A stretch of 64,000 nt of DNA, taken from Limonium bicolor. Lineage: Eukaryota; Streptophyta; Magnoliopsida; Caryophyllales; Plumbaginaceae. Of this stretch, positions 34,322 through 46,661 are shown in pieces. The DNA lies in contig CM041779.1 in assembly GCA_023374045.1 (NCBI GenBank), positions 144,399,485 through 144,463,484 of the forward strand, in the 5' to 3' direction. Under the pieces are notes generated by a model that saw only the letters and a list, made by a program, of their open reading frames with translations, made no database searches and had not been told where the DNA came from. The position numbers were made by a program, and so were the translations under genes. The number at the start of each line of letters is the position of its first letter. The first letter of the stretch is position 1.

Positions 34322-35598
34322 CTTGATCTTTGAAGAGAGTTTGAATATCTATGAAGAGAGGACTCCACCTAGTCCATGAAAGGTTGGAATGAAGCTAGAA
34401 CAAAGTCACACAAAGAGCACCATTAATGTGCAATTTCGGTCAAGGCAAAAAAAAACATGAAGAAACTTGATTTTTCTTTGAGATTCCTTACCTAGAAGCA
34501 AAGGAGATCAATAATATGTGAAAAGGTGAGCCCAAGATCCTTCAATGGTGAATCTCCATGGCACCAAAATTGAGTTCTTGAAGATTTGAAAAGATAGATA
34601 GAAGTGTAGAGCTTGGTCTAACTAAGACAAATATAGTCTTAGAATTTGATTTAGAGCATGGAGTTGGATTTGGCAAAGAAATGAAGATGGAGAAGAGATG
34701 GAGCTGTAGCAAATCGTAAATGGAGGGGAGGAAGAAGATGGCTACCGTGGGAAATGAAAGGAAATAAGAGAATGAGTAGGTAAGTTTGCTTTTGTTAAGA
34801 TATTTATGTATAAAGCAAAAATAGTACTTTACTTTAAGCTTTACTTTACTTATTTGATTTCTTTTACAAGTTGGGTGACTCACACCTTGAAAAACCAGCC
34901 CCCATTTAGTTAGAAGGGTACTTTAGTATTTATTTGTCAATTTAATTACTTATGATAACATATGTTACAAACTAGCTTATAAAAATCACTATTCACAAAA
35001 CAAGGCACATAGAAGTGAAATTTTTGATTTCCCATTGATATAGACATCCAAATGTGATACTATATAGTACACATATATATTTAAGAGTAATGATGGACAT
35101 TTAGCCATTGAAAACTCATTTACAAGACAATTTTTCAAAAACGTGCTTTAAGACTCATTAGGCACTTTTTGTGTTCTACCTTGTTTTCAAGCTTGGTTTT
35201 CTTTGGTAACTGATTTAATATGTTCATTAACATATTTATAAGGTATAGGTATGACCATTAGGTCTTATACAAATTTATCCCAAGCTTAGAGCACATTTTA
35301 GCCCATATTGATCTTAAGGTGTTTATTTATGTTTTGTTTGGTTTCATTGTCAACCAAGGTTTCCTAAGGACTTAATTAGCCTTATAAAGTCATAATTAAA
35401 TATTATCAAGTCTTGGTAGGCTCTTTGGTCCTAACCAAGTTCACTCCAAGCTTAGAGCATGTTTTGCTCACACTGTGTCTTAGTGTTTTATTGTGTTTTA
35501 ACTATGGTTTAAACTATACACTGATGTACTAAGGCACTTTTTAGCCTTTAGATACCATATTTAAACATTTAACAACCACCAAGGTTTGGGGTATTTCA

Positions 35599-35635
35599 AT
35601 CTACCCCCCTTAAAAGAACTTCATCCTCGAAGTTC
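35599..35635 (-). promoter_or_regulatory. Polypurine tract with upstream hairpin, X-minus element
   Basis: Minus strand: 7 bp stem GAACTTC...GAAGTTC with loop GAGGAT (35,616-35,635), then TTTTAAGGGGGGTAG and the LTR start. Similarity to chromovirus A's tract suggests that the non-coding X family borrows chromovirus enzymes. Confidence 0.8.
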
Positions 35636-38600
35636 ACACTTCCACGCATCATTGGATTAGAATACGAGGATTACTTTCGAAGTTAACTTCCATTACCAAA
35701 CACTCTTTACATCCAACCTCGGACTTAACGGTCCGGGCAACATATCCACATCCATTCAAAAACCATATCGTAACACACTTACATGATAACCTCAGACTCA
35801 ACGGTCCGGGTACCTAATCAACATTACACTTACATAACAACCCTCAGACTCTTAGGTCTGGGTAACATAACAATAGTTAGACTCATAGGTCTGAAATAAT
35901 ATTTCTTACTCATACCACACAACATGTCTTAGCATGTATATCAAACAGAAATACCTTTTCCATCTCTCCATGGGCTCAAGTCCCATGTTGAGTACATATA
36001 CACTGTGATCCTGCAGAACCCGGTCGTGATGGACACCTTCTGGTCCCGTTCCTTTGGGAGGTCAAAACAATCACATACATTTTTAAAGTATACTTCTCAT
36101 GTCACTGGTCCGAAGACAAAGGCTCATACGTCCTCAGCTTGTGAGCAAGTATTACAAAAATATTCTTTACTAGGTTAAGTATATAAGAGAATCCTTTACT
36201 CAAATATGAATCGGCCGTTTGGAAATGCCATTTGAAAAACCTTTTTGAAAACGCAATTCAACTCCAAGTTCAACTCATGCTCCTTGTATCTTTCTTAACG
36301 TGGTTGTTTATGGCCACTTACAGGGAGCTTCGAGAGTCATCAACCCTGATGTGATCAGCATCAGTGTTGAACTATCTTTCGTCCCCAATTTGTGTTCAGC
36401 TTCCCTTGATCTCATGATAATCAAGTTTCACCTCCCACTTCATTTTCAACCAAAACTAATTCAAGCATATCCATTTTCTATCTTTAAATCCTTCTAGTCA
36501 TAATCTTTACATCTCCAAGGGATAGAACTCCGTCTATCAATCATCACCCAAATCCAACTTAATTCAAGTTACCTAGGGAATTTAATTCTCACTAGGTTCT
36601 ATGTCGGTCTCATAACCCTTCATAAATCACAACACTGTATATATATACATATTTTTTTATCAAAAAATACAATACATGGTTACATTATACACCGTCGGGG
36701 TTTTAGTTCCCCGGGAGTTTCTTTACTCCCTTCCACTTGTACTCTCACACCCACTGTTAACAAAATAAACACACTTCCCACAATGGTATTGCATTACTAT
36801 GCGCAATTACCATAATTTAACCATAAATGAATGCGTATGTTTATATAACACACGCGCCAACCACATAACAAATTATTTTGCTATGAACAACATAGTTCAC
36901 GTAACTTGTACGGTGAAAACACACCAAGCGGCTTTTACGCTCTACCCCCCTTAAAAGGGATTACGCCCACGTAATCAGTCACTGAACATTGGCTTAAAAT
37001 GTTCTGCCGTCGTGAAGTATTTAACTTCCACGCGGTCTGGTACACAATGAGTTTTTGGTTAGAGGATTTTAACCATATTGGTGGTTTTAATCCCTAAACA
37101 AGAATTCTTATTAGAGTTTATCTAACTCATAACCGGTTTCAGTCCTGGCCTGTGACGCTTCTAGGCATTGATGACTAGCCATCCATTCATATTCACAATG
37201 TATATTCGGCATTTGATGCATGGGCTCACTGGCCTCTGTTGCGCAACTCCGATAATTATAGGGCTAGTTTGCCCCATTCGTTACCGTTACTGTATTGTAC
37301 ATATCCAATGTATTACCCTTATCTTGGGAAGAATGGTTTCTCAACCGACGCATGGTATCTCTTACCCTGAGCGAATTCGGTGAGTTTCACAATTTTCATC
37401 CACTTCTCCAATAGCTTACAGCGTAAAACTATTATGTAATTCACAATGGTTGACTTGCTTCTACCGACTTACTATCGGTTGAGATTGAGCTACTACCTAA
37501 TGTGTAGTGCTCTCTCAGTTATTTCCCACACCTGGGGTATATTTCTTACTGACATTTGGTATTTAGTGCTACTGTAGTCACTTACTATTAATCATGTCTC
37601 CACCTTTGGTTTTGTACATGTATTCTTTCATTGGTACGGCCTTGCATTACCTATGCATCGGCCATTATAACATTATTCCTCCACAATTACCATGCTTCTG
37701 ATTCCTAGCTATCCCACTTGATCATTACTGCGCAAGTGCAATACCAAACACTCAGTCATACAGAGTGCAGAGGCGTAAACTCTTGACAGTAAATCCCTTA
37801 TGCGATTCGCCATGGAATTCACACTGAGTTCCTCATCACACAGTACCTACCACTGGCTTATTGCCCAGTCTGTTTAACATCGCTTATCTTGCATCTCTAC
37901 TAAGTTTAACTCATAACTGGTCTTATCTGCCACATTATCATTCAACAATGCTTATACAACGGTCGCGTACTGCACACCGTGCTTATTGTATAACATAACA
38001 CTAACTTGCATGGTATTTACTGTCACATTAACTTCCACACGTTACTTACATTATTCACATTATGGTTCGTCATTCATTTGGATGACTACCGAATGTTCCT
38101 TGAGCGTTGCTCACTCGAGTCACAAACCGGCGTTACTTAGCTCGTGCTTCACTTTATACACACATACTACTAAGCTAACTGCTCTTTTTCAATAATAACG
38201 TCGTCCATCCTTAACATATTTCTTGAACTTGATTCATATAACTACCGCTCCTGCGGTCTCACAATATCGAGAGTATCCCCACCTTAATGCAGTGGTTCGT
38301 TCTCCGCTTTATTACTTGTATACATATACTTCTGCAACTGATCAAATTTACATAACACAAGTTGTTTGTGATTATAGCCTTACTGTCATGATCCTTCCAA
38401 GTTATCTCTTTGGCAACTTAGGTCCTACTGTTAGTGGGTTTACCTTCAGTGTTAATCTGGGTAATTGTTCAAATCTTGTGTTTCTGTTAATTGTCCATCT
38501 AACAATGTTTAATCCAACACCCTCAAGGATTGCTCCTGGGTGTTACTAACATATGCCACTACATCTGGCTTGCACTCATGGGTACATTCAGTAACTACTC

Positions 38601-40487
38601 TTTACGTTCTCAGTTGGGTATTCGTTTCTGCTTTCATGTCTTATCCCTCAGACTTCTCAAGTCATATTTGATGTCTTACATAACAGTCCGTGCTCTTCGC
38701 ACTTCTTGACTCTATACATTTCCTTGAAATAATTCGCTAATTCCTTTAGTCTCGCTAACTGACCAGGTTTTTTACTTCAACCATTTATGTATCCTTAGCT
38801 CTTGTTGCTTCCCTGCAGACCGTAAACGGAGTCGACTACTCCGTTTCTGTGACTACTGTATCCATATATGGTGTATCATACTGATTACATTGCTACTACC
38901 TAATGCCACTTTCTTACCTCACATGCTAAATTGATATCGTCATAATCCTTGAAGGTTATCCACTTCGTGCTTAGATCATGACTTCGGTGTTTAATCTACA
39001 CTATCTGTTATTGGCAAGCTTATACTTGAGTTTGTGTTGACATAATCATACACAGTACGTCTAATCTTATTCTACAGTGAAGTATCGTGTGTGTGATCTA
39101 TCTCTAGACAAGTTTGGTTTCTTATGAGTAAGTAAAGTATTTTATGTGCACACTGGCATTCTTCCTAATTAGCTTGATTCTGTACTTTCTAGCATGAAAT
39201 TGTACAGTTCTTTAGAAGCCCTTCGACTTCATGTACTAATTTGCTTTTGAAATTACAAATCGTTAGATTAGGGTGATTTGACTTAAAGTCCTTTGTAGAC
39301 CCCGAGAAAGATTATGATACTACTGCTTTAACCGTGTACAACAATGATGGTTCATTTCAGTTTCATATATGGTGGGGTTCCCGGACTACTGGATCGATTA
39401 CCGTGTAGGCCAGTCAACTAAACTATAAGTGGTCTTCAGGCCCACATGCTCCTATCGGAGTGCGGTCGTCCCACATTGGTACACAATAGTGCCGTCACAC
39501 GCTAGGTGAAGTATTCTTTTGTCACTCCCTTATTTGTCCTGTGACAATATTCATTCCTTGCTTCCCGAACTTAATCGAGGAAAGTTTATCCACTGTTGTA
39601 TCTTTATCAAGTGCCCCTGGTTTTACTGGTTTGGTTTAAAAGAAGGTTGGAAAGAAGTGTTGGTTTGAAAAAATTTGGTTTTGAAAGAAAGAGTTTAGAT
39701 CAATCTGGGTTGAAAGAAAATTTTTCATGTGTTTTCACAACATCTTCTTACCTTACCAAGTCTAGCTTCTTGCTGACTGGTGTACTTACAATTACAGAGG
39801 TAGGCTGCAGGCCCTTCCACTGTTATGACGATCACATTAACTTTTATGGTACTTTTCCAAGTACTTTGTAGTGGTTGTAATTTCCCGAACAGCCCGTTAT
39901 AGCAGCACTTGCTATGGCAAGTGCGCCATGCTAACTGGCTATCGATTTAACACATACCGGTTGTGGTATTGTTTTTACCCGTACTGTCATCAGTGCCTTG
40001 TTGGCCCTCACTGATCTTGCTGCCTTGATAATAACTCTTCTAGGTGACTTCTCACTGTCTTCACATGACGATCATCAACTAGGGTGTTTCCCATACTGGG
40101 AGACCCCTTTTATTAGTATTTTATTCTCTTTGTAGCCCGTTCCACGTATTTGGGCCACTACGTTGTAGTTCCCTTGTCGGTTGGTATACCGTTGGTGTAT
40201 TATTTATCAACTGTGGTCCCGTAGACACTCGTCTCGGGTTTGATTAATCCACTTCTTGCTCGTTGCACGGTTGGTGCGTGTGCAAGCTGTTGTTCTCGAC
40301 TCTCAGTCATGTCACCCAGGTTTGCCAGAAACTCGTTCTTCATACACTGATTCTCACTCTTCGCCAATGGAATGCGGTTAACACTTGTTTAGATGGGACC
40401 GTCTCCGGGATTCCCAGTTTTCGGGATCTACCGTATGACTGGTCTCCGTACCTTAAAGATGTTTAATAACACCAGATCGGGTATTCC
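35636..40487 (-). other. Interior of the minus-strand X element; non-coding
   Basis: About 4.9 kb without gag or pol motifs on either strand. Early on, CTCAGACTCAACGGTCCGGG-like phrases recur (35,725-35,880). A second polypurine tract lies at 36,942. The right part resembles, in reverse, 28,478-30,878, and the sequence stops at the Athila LTR at 40,488. The expected primer-binding site and 5' LTR are missing. This is best read as a large retrotransposon derivative. Confidence 0.6.
36942..36976 (-). promoter_or_regulatory. Second polypurine tract with hairpin inside the X-minus element
   Basis: Minus strand: stem GATTACG, loop TGGG, CGTAATC (36,959-36,976), then CCTTTTAAGGGGGGTAG. The purine tract is identical over 16 bases to the one at the LTR, but no LTR start follows. 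It could be a central tract or the scar of an older LTR junction. Confidence 0.65.
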
Positions 40488-42252
40488 TGTGGGATAAAAA
40501 CTACACTATAATTAATATAGAATTATAACAAACTATTAGGCAAGTGTACCTATTCGTAGTAGTAAAACAAGTGTCGTATCCACAAGGAGATTGTTCAATT
40601 ATCCTAGTTTAGGTAGTTAAAAGAAAACTGTAAAAGGGGTTTAGCCGGAGGCAAGCTTGATTTGTTGTTGGATTATTAAAGAAATAATAAAAACAGTAAA
40701 AACAGTTGTGAATTAAGTGGATGGTAAATGTGCTAAGGAAGGTGACATCGCCCAATTATAACCCAGATAATAATTATAATCCTAGTTTGCTCTTATTTGT
40801 CTGTTAAGAATTTTATCTTGTGGCCTTTCTAAATCATAGATAAGGACAGCTCTTAATTAATTCATTAAACTTTTTACAATCAGAAAAAGTCTAAAATCAT
40901 TAATTAGCTTTAAGTGAGAATTCTTTTATAACAGCGATGGATTTTATCTGCTAATCAAGGAGATAATATCTAACGTTTGTCTCTCTTTGTGGTCTATTCT
41001 CTAATTTTACAAAATCATTGAAATTAGAGAAACCGTAAATGAGTAAAAATGATCAGTTCTTAAACATTTAATAATAGAGAGAGACAAAACAAATATTTAT
41101 AAGCAAACTCGGTATTATAAATACGCTGAGTTATTTTGGGTTAAACACCCATCCTAAGCACAATTATGAGATTACTCAGACATTGACAGAAATAAAAACA
41201 GAGTAGAGACTGAAATATTCATTACTCAGGAACTGCCTGCGAATAACGGGTCTGCACTCGCCTGCCCCTTTTCTCTCTTTGTAATATACTGCTTCTGTTT
41301 GAGTGTTTGAGCACGTACGTGATTATGGTGAAATGGTGAAAATAAATAAAAGATGAGAAGTGTGGTGTACGAGAGGAATTAATTGGAAGAGAATGGAGTG
41401 TGGTGTTATTTGATTTCTTCGTGGAGTGGACGTACGTAGTGTGTTTGTTGCAGTATTGGTGTTGGGTTTATATAGAGAATTGGAAGAGGCATCCGTACGT
41501 AAAAATTGATTGAGCATTGATTGCTCTCATTGATTGTAGAGGGGACAGAGAGCTGTACGCGTGAGAGATTTATGGTAGGCGGTGCTGGAGTAGATAGATA
41601 AGGCGAGTTGCAGACGACGGCGCGAAGAAGAACTGAAGAACTGGTCGCGACTTGAATTAATCGCGCCTGAAGAACCGCCCGGTATTAGGCGGTCTCCTCC
41701 TCTCCTGTCCGCCAATGAACCAGGCGGTAGCCTGTGTCTCGTCCGCCTGATAAGGAGGCGGTCTCCTCTGTATGTTGTCCGCCTGAACAGAGGCGGTCTC
41801 CTCTGTCTCAACCGCCTCGCGGTCGCTTCTCCCTTGTCCGCCAGATAGCAGGCGGTTGCCTGTTTGTTGTCCGCCTCCCAGACCGCCAGTTATCAGGCGG
41901 TAGCCTGAGTCGTGTCCTCCTCGCGGTTGCATGTGAGAGGTCCGCTAGTTATTGGGCGGTCGTGCCCTTTTGTGCATGCGATATTATATATTATACATAT
42001 ATATATAACAATCTTCAACCGGCTCTACATTCTTCGTTATAAGTCCGTTTTCTGAGCCGTTTGCGTCTATGCGTTGGTATCTTCGTGTACTTTCGTCCTA
42101 GCTTGGCTTTTCCTCATGTTTAAACCAATAAATTTGGAGATAATCAATAAAACATAAACTAGAGGAAAAACTACGATAAGTAGAAATGAGCAGAAAAGTG
42201 CTATATAATATATGAAATACACCATAAAACATGCTCATTTAGACACTTATCA
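40488..42252 (-). mobile_element. 3' LTR of the Athila element
   Basis: 1,765 bp, minus strand from TGATAAGTGTC (42,252) to ATCCCACA (40,488). The GC-rich segment at 41,545-41,990 is identical to the other LTR, while flanking parts differ by many small indels. Confidence 0.92.
41670..41960. repeat. GGCGG/CCGCC hairpin array, about 34 bp period (Athila 3' LTR)
   Basis: CCGCC starts at 41,675, 41,709, 41,743, 41,779, 41,812, 41,838 and 41,871, each followed 8-14 bases later by GGCGG. Every pair can form a short hairpin. Repeated CTCCTCTGT-like phrases lie between. The long open frames on both strands are a by-product of the repeats. The copy in the other LTR is at 50,610-50,900. Confidence 0.9.
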
Positions 42253-43548
42253 CACCCCCACACTTACCTTTTGCTTGTCCTCAAGCAAAACCATGTACCC
42301 AAACAAGTAGGGAATGCTCAATATTAACAAATATTATTATGAAGGGTAGGATAAAGAAGTCAATAGTACATGATCTTAAACTTTTTAGAGGAGTGTGATT
42401 CATCACCTACTGGTGGCATAGGTGTACTCAGGGCAAAAATAAAAATTAGAGTTTCGGGGTATGATCCGGAGTACTTCAATGCTTCTTGATTTAAGGTGAC
42501 TTTGAGAACTTTTACCATGGCCAACTTCTCTCAAGAATGGGCATTGAGGAGAAAACAAAAGGAAAAATAGATTTATGCATTTGTTTCACTTTTGCATAAG
42601 AGATGAGAAGATAATATGTAGGCATCAAGCCTTTGTTTTAAGAACACTCAACTCTCTTTGTTGGTTACCAATGGTGTCTCGCAAGTCCCTTATTATCATT
42701 TTTTTTTTTTTTGACAGAGAAGCACCCCTTAGCAATCCCTAAGAAAGAAGACAGAAAGAACCCCTGAGTAATAAAAATCCATCCATTTCAGATCATTTGG
42801 TCACACCGCATAAAAATGCTCCTCAAAAGTAATCAAAATTTTAAAATTTTTGTACATTTTATACCATTTATCCCACAATTCATAACAATATTTATTCCTA
42901 AAGAGAACAACCCACATATACAGGGTCCACAATATTGAATTTGAACAAACGCAAGATAAGCAGAGAGATTAAGCATTTAAGCACAAAATGTCACCGAAAA
43001 GGGCACACTCCCCCACACTTAATTTGAACAATGTCCTCATTGTTCACTAGAAAAACAAGGGAAAGTTTCAGAAGGCCTTTTCGGTAAGTAGATAAAATAG
43101 AGAAACACGAAGCTCACGAATATCATTTAAGCATATAAACTCTCCTCTGCATATTTATTTAAATAAAAGCATAATTAAAGAAACTGGTACTCCCCTGAGA
43201 TTATTTTTGCTGCGTGTATTGGACTTCCCCCACACTTGAGCTTTAGCCTCAAGTAGCGTAGCTTGGTTGCGGTGTAGACATGAAATTGCACCTGCATAAA
43301 CACTAGAAGCAACCATACTAAACGGGTTAAAAGTTAGCAAAAATAAAATTGAAGGGAACTGAAAATTAAAAAGCATAAAAGCATATAAAGATAAGTTCGT
43401 CCGGGTTGCCTCCCGGAAAGCTGCCCTTCTTTAACGTCTTTGGCTAGACGCTTTGAAGCGTACTCAAATCTGAGTATCATGTAGGTTTATTGTACGAGCA
43501 TCAACTGTCTCGAGATTACCACCCTGGTAATGCTTTAGTCTAGATCCA
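42253..43548 (-). other. 3' untranslated region of the Athila element with three polypurine-tract-like sites
   Basis: Non-coding. Minus-strand sites reading AAGTGTGGGGG lie at 42,254-42,266 (next to the LTR), 43,008-43,020 and about 43,227-43,238. Each is preceded by a hairpin: GCTTG-AGGA-CAAGC (42,273-42,286), GAACAATG-AGGA-CATTGTTC (43,018-43,041) and CTTGAG...CTCAAG (about 43,236-43,256). A 15-base T run lies near 42,698. Confidence 0.75.
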
Positions 43549-44605
43549 TTACCATGAAAGTGTGTTTTTTAGAATCCACCAACTCAACGGATCCATACGG
43601 GGTGACCTTGGAGACAGTAAATGGTCCAGCCCAATAGGATTTAGTTTACCAGGAAACAACTTCAACCTGGAGTTGTACAACAGAACCAAATCTCCCTCAT
43701 GAAACTCCCGCTTAAGGATCATCTTGTCATGCCACTTCTTGGCTTTCTCTTGTAGATTCTTTATTTTCATAGGCATCCTCTCGAAATTCTTCTAATTCAG
43801 TGAGCTGGAATTTCTTTTGTCACCTGCTCTCAGAAGATCAAAGTTGAGGGCTTTCACGGCCCAGAATGATTTGTGCACGAGCGACTGGTAAATGACAAGC
43901 TTTGCCGAAGACTAGTCGATATGGGGACATGCCGATGGGCGTCTTGTAAGCTGTTCTATACGCCCAGAGTGCATCATCCAGCTTCAGGGACCAATCTTTT
44001 CGGGAAGAATTAACCGTCTTTTGTAGGATCCACTTCAATTCTCGGTTAGAGACTTCAGCCTGGCCATTCGTTTGAGGATGATAAGGCAAGGCTACCTTAT
44101 GTCTCACTCCATATTTGGTCATCAAGGCTGTAAACTGCTTATTGCAGAAGTGGGATCCTTGGTCACTGATGATAGCACGTGGGACTCCAAATCGTGTAAA
44201 GATGTTCCTCTTCAAGAACCTGAGTACTACCTTTGCATCATTTGTGGGAGAGGCGATAGCTTCCACCCATTTAGTGACATAGTCGACTGCCACCAAGATG
44301 AAAAGGTTTGAACAAGACGAAGGAAAGGGACCCATGAAGTCAATGCCCCACACGTCGAAAGGTTCCACCTCGAGTATGATGTTGAGAGGCATTTCGTGTT
44401 TTCTGGAGGTATTCCCAAGTCTTTGGCAGTCATCGCAGGAGGCTACAAAGGAATGACAGTCTTTATGTAAGGTTTTCCAAAAGAAACCTGATTGAAGTAC
44501 CTTAGCCGCTGTTCGAGCTGGCCCATGATGTCCTCCTGCTTCAAGAGAGTGACAATGACGGAGAATGTTCTGGATTTCATCGTAGGGCACACATCTTCTT
44601 ACCAT
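43549..44605 (-). pseudogene. Athila integrase, one frame break near its end
   Basis: Inserts the element's DNA. The main frame, 43,838-44,605, has the H-H-C-C zinc domain ([19 protein letters not shown] then CDDCQRLG), and the catalytic core with Asp in GIDFMGPF, Asp in [10 protein letters not shown] and Glu in [10 protein letters not shown], so the D-D-E triad is present. After a break, 43,549-43,776 carries the C-terminal basic part ([31 protein letters not shown]) and breaks again in the GPF/Y region. Upstream it joins the RT-RNase H frame at about 44,700. Confidence 0.9.
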
Positions 44606-44705
44606 CCCGTCTGCACAAACCTTGAAAAGGAGAGGATCCTCCCAGTAATAATGTTTGACATCGGAAAAGAACTTCTTTTCTGTTGGTAGGTGAGCCCATG
44701 TGGTA

Positions 44706-46334
44706 TTACTCCTCGTGCGAGGTAGTTGGCCATGTCAGCGTACCATGGTCACCGGTGTCACCAATCATAAAGACGCACTCATCTGGAAAGAATTCATTGA
44801 TGGAAGTGCCATCACTTGGTGCCTCTATGCGAGATAGGTGGTCTGCTACTACATTCTGCACTCCTGGCTTGTCTCTGATTTCAATCTCAAATTCTTGTAG
44901 TAGGAGTATCCACCGGAGGAGTCGGGGTTTGGCATCTTCTTTGGCAAATAGATACCTCAGAGCAGAGTGATCGGTGTGAATTATGACTTTGCTTCCCAAG
45001 AGGTATGATCGGAATTTATCCAGAGCAAAGACTACTGCTAGAAGTTCCTTCTCAGTAGTTGAATAATTCTTCTGAGCGTCGTTGAGGGTTCTACTTGCAT
45101 AGTAGATGGTTCTCAAGATTTTCTCCTTCTTTTGACATAAAGCGGCACCCACAGCATAGTCGCTGGCGTCGCACATAATTTCAAATGGAAGGCTCCAATC
45201 TGGGGATATCACAATGGGGGCGGAGATGAGGCATTCTTTCAGTGTGTTGAAGGCTTGTAGGCATCTGTCAGTAAAGTCGAACTTGACGTCTTTAGCTAGG
45301 AGTTCACATAGAGGTTTTGAAATTTTGGAGAAATCCTTGATAAACCTTCTATAGAACCCAGCATGGCCAAGGAAACTCCTGATGTCTTTTACCGTCGATG
45401 GTGGTGGTAATTTTTCAATAACTTCGACCTTGGCTCTGTCGACTTCAATTCCTTTTGAAGATATTTTATGCCCAAGAACTATTCCTTCTTTAACCATGAA
45501 ATGGCATTTTTCCCAGTTAAGCACAAGGTTAGTTTCTTCACATCGGGCGAGGATGGCATCCAGATTATTCAGACAGGATTCGAAAGTGGGACCAAAGACA
45601 GAGAAGTCGTCCATGAAGACTTCGATGCTCTTCTCAAGATAGTCGCTGAAGATTGCCATCATGCATCTTTGGAATGTTGCTGGGGCATTGCATAGACCAA
45701 AAGGCATCCGATTGTATGCAAATGTCCCGTACGGGCATGTGAATGTGGTTTTGTCTTGGTCTTCAGAGCAATGGGTATTTGAAAGTATCCTGAATAACCA
45801 TCCAGGAAGCAGTAGTAATCTTGCCCGGCCAATCTTTCAAGCATCTGATCGATGAAGGTAAGGGAAGTGGTCCTTCCGCGTTGCGCTGTTCAGTTTCCTG
45901 TAATCGATGCAGACTCTCCATCCCGTCGTGGTTCTCTGAGGAATTAGATCACCTTTGTCGTTGGGGACCACAGTGAGACCTCCTTTTTTCGGGACCACTT
46001 GAACGGGGCTCACCCATTTGCTGTCGGAGATGGAGTAGATTATCCCGGCGTCGAGAAGTTTGAGCACTTCTTTCTTTACTACGTCTTTCATGTTGGGATT
46101 CAGCCTTCTCTGTGGTTGGACTAAAGGCTTGTAGGTATCTTCCATGTATATGTGATGTGTGCAGAAATGGGGGTTGATACCTTTGATGTCCGAAATGGAC
46201 CAGCCTATTGCCTTCTTGTGGCTCTGAAGGATCTTCACAAGCTGTTCTTCCTGTGTACTTGTTAGGGATGAAGAAATAATAACAGGCAAAGTACAAAAAT
46301 CAGAAAGATAAACATACTTCAGATGTGATGGCAA
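44706..46334 (-). pseudogene. Athila reverse transcriptase-RNase H, frameshifted
   Basis: 45,837-46,334 begins RT: QRRLNPNMKDVVKKEVLKLL, DAGIIYSISDSKWVSPVQVV and WRVCIDYRKLNSATRKDHF. A short piece, 45,659-45,844, holds [13 protein letters not shown] with a catalytic Asp. 44,706-45,707 continues in another frame with [16 protein letters not shown], the active-site box FMDDFSVFG, then RNase H with [26 protein letters not shown] and [11 protein letters not shown]. Sequence choices such as GYSGYFQI and FMDDFSVFG are typical of Athila. Two frame breaks lie near 45,840 and 45,710. Confidence 0.93.
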
Positions 46335-46661
46335 TTGTTTCAGATCTACGAGAGGGGGTTGTTCAATGGATGGTGGTAATTTCTGAGTGATAGCTCTAAT
46401 GGTTCTGGTGGTGGGTAGCGTGGTTTCTTGTATGATTTTATTCTATCATCCAGAGCTGCTACCATTTGATTGTGTCAGGGTATACTAATCGGTTATCACA
46501 GATTTCAGACAAGGCATTTTCAAGAGCGTCATTACGGATAATAGCAGATAAATTATCCTGCACAATAGAGTCGACAACGTCTATGGAAAAGGTATCTTCT
46601 AAATGAGCGGGTTTCTTAACAACCTTGGACATGTCGTATTCTAAAGTTTCGTTATGCAGCC

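Larger units (their letters stand above)
30879..35598 (-). mobile_element. 3' LTR of a minus-strand X element, 4.7 kb
   Basis: On the minus strand it runs from TGAAATACCCC (35,598), directly after a polypurine tract, to GGGGTGTTACA (30,879). It is the only X LTR here with both ends visible and sets the family length at 4,720 bp. It has the same order of landmarks as X1 and X2: leader and TATA-like box near 34,800, intron 34,321-33,996, the doubled TTTAAGGGCCTAAG motif near 33,900, hairpin arrays 33,329-33,512 and 32,826-33,160, and a G-box hairpin at 30,971. Left flank is AACAA; its partner is not in the window. No protein-coding gene. Confidence 0.85.

Noticed and set aside
41657..41932. Arg/Gly-rich open frames on both strands of the Athila LTR, repeated at 50,597-50,872
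   Set aside because: They follow from the GC-rich hairpin array free of stops and are identical because the LTRs are. No codon signature of a protein.
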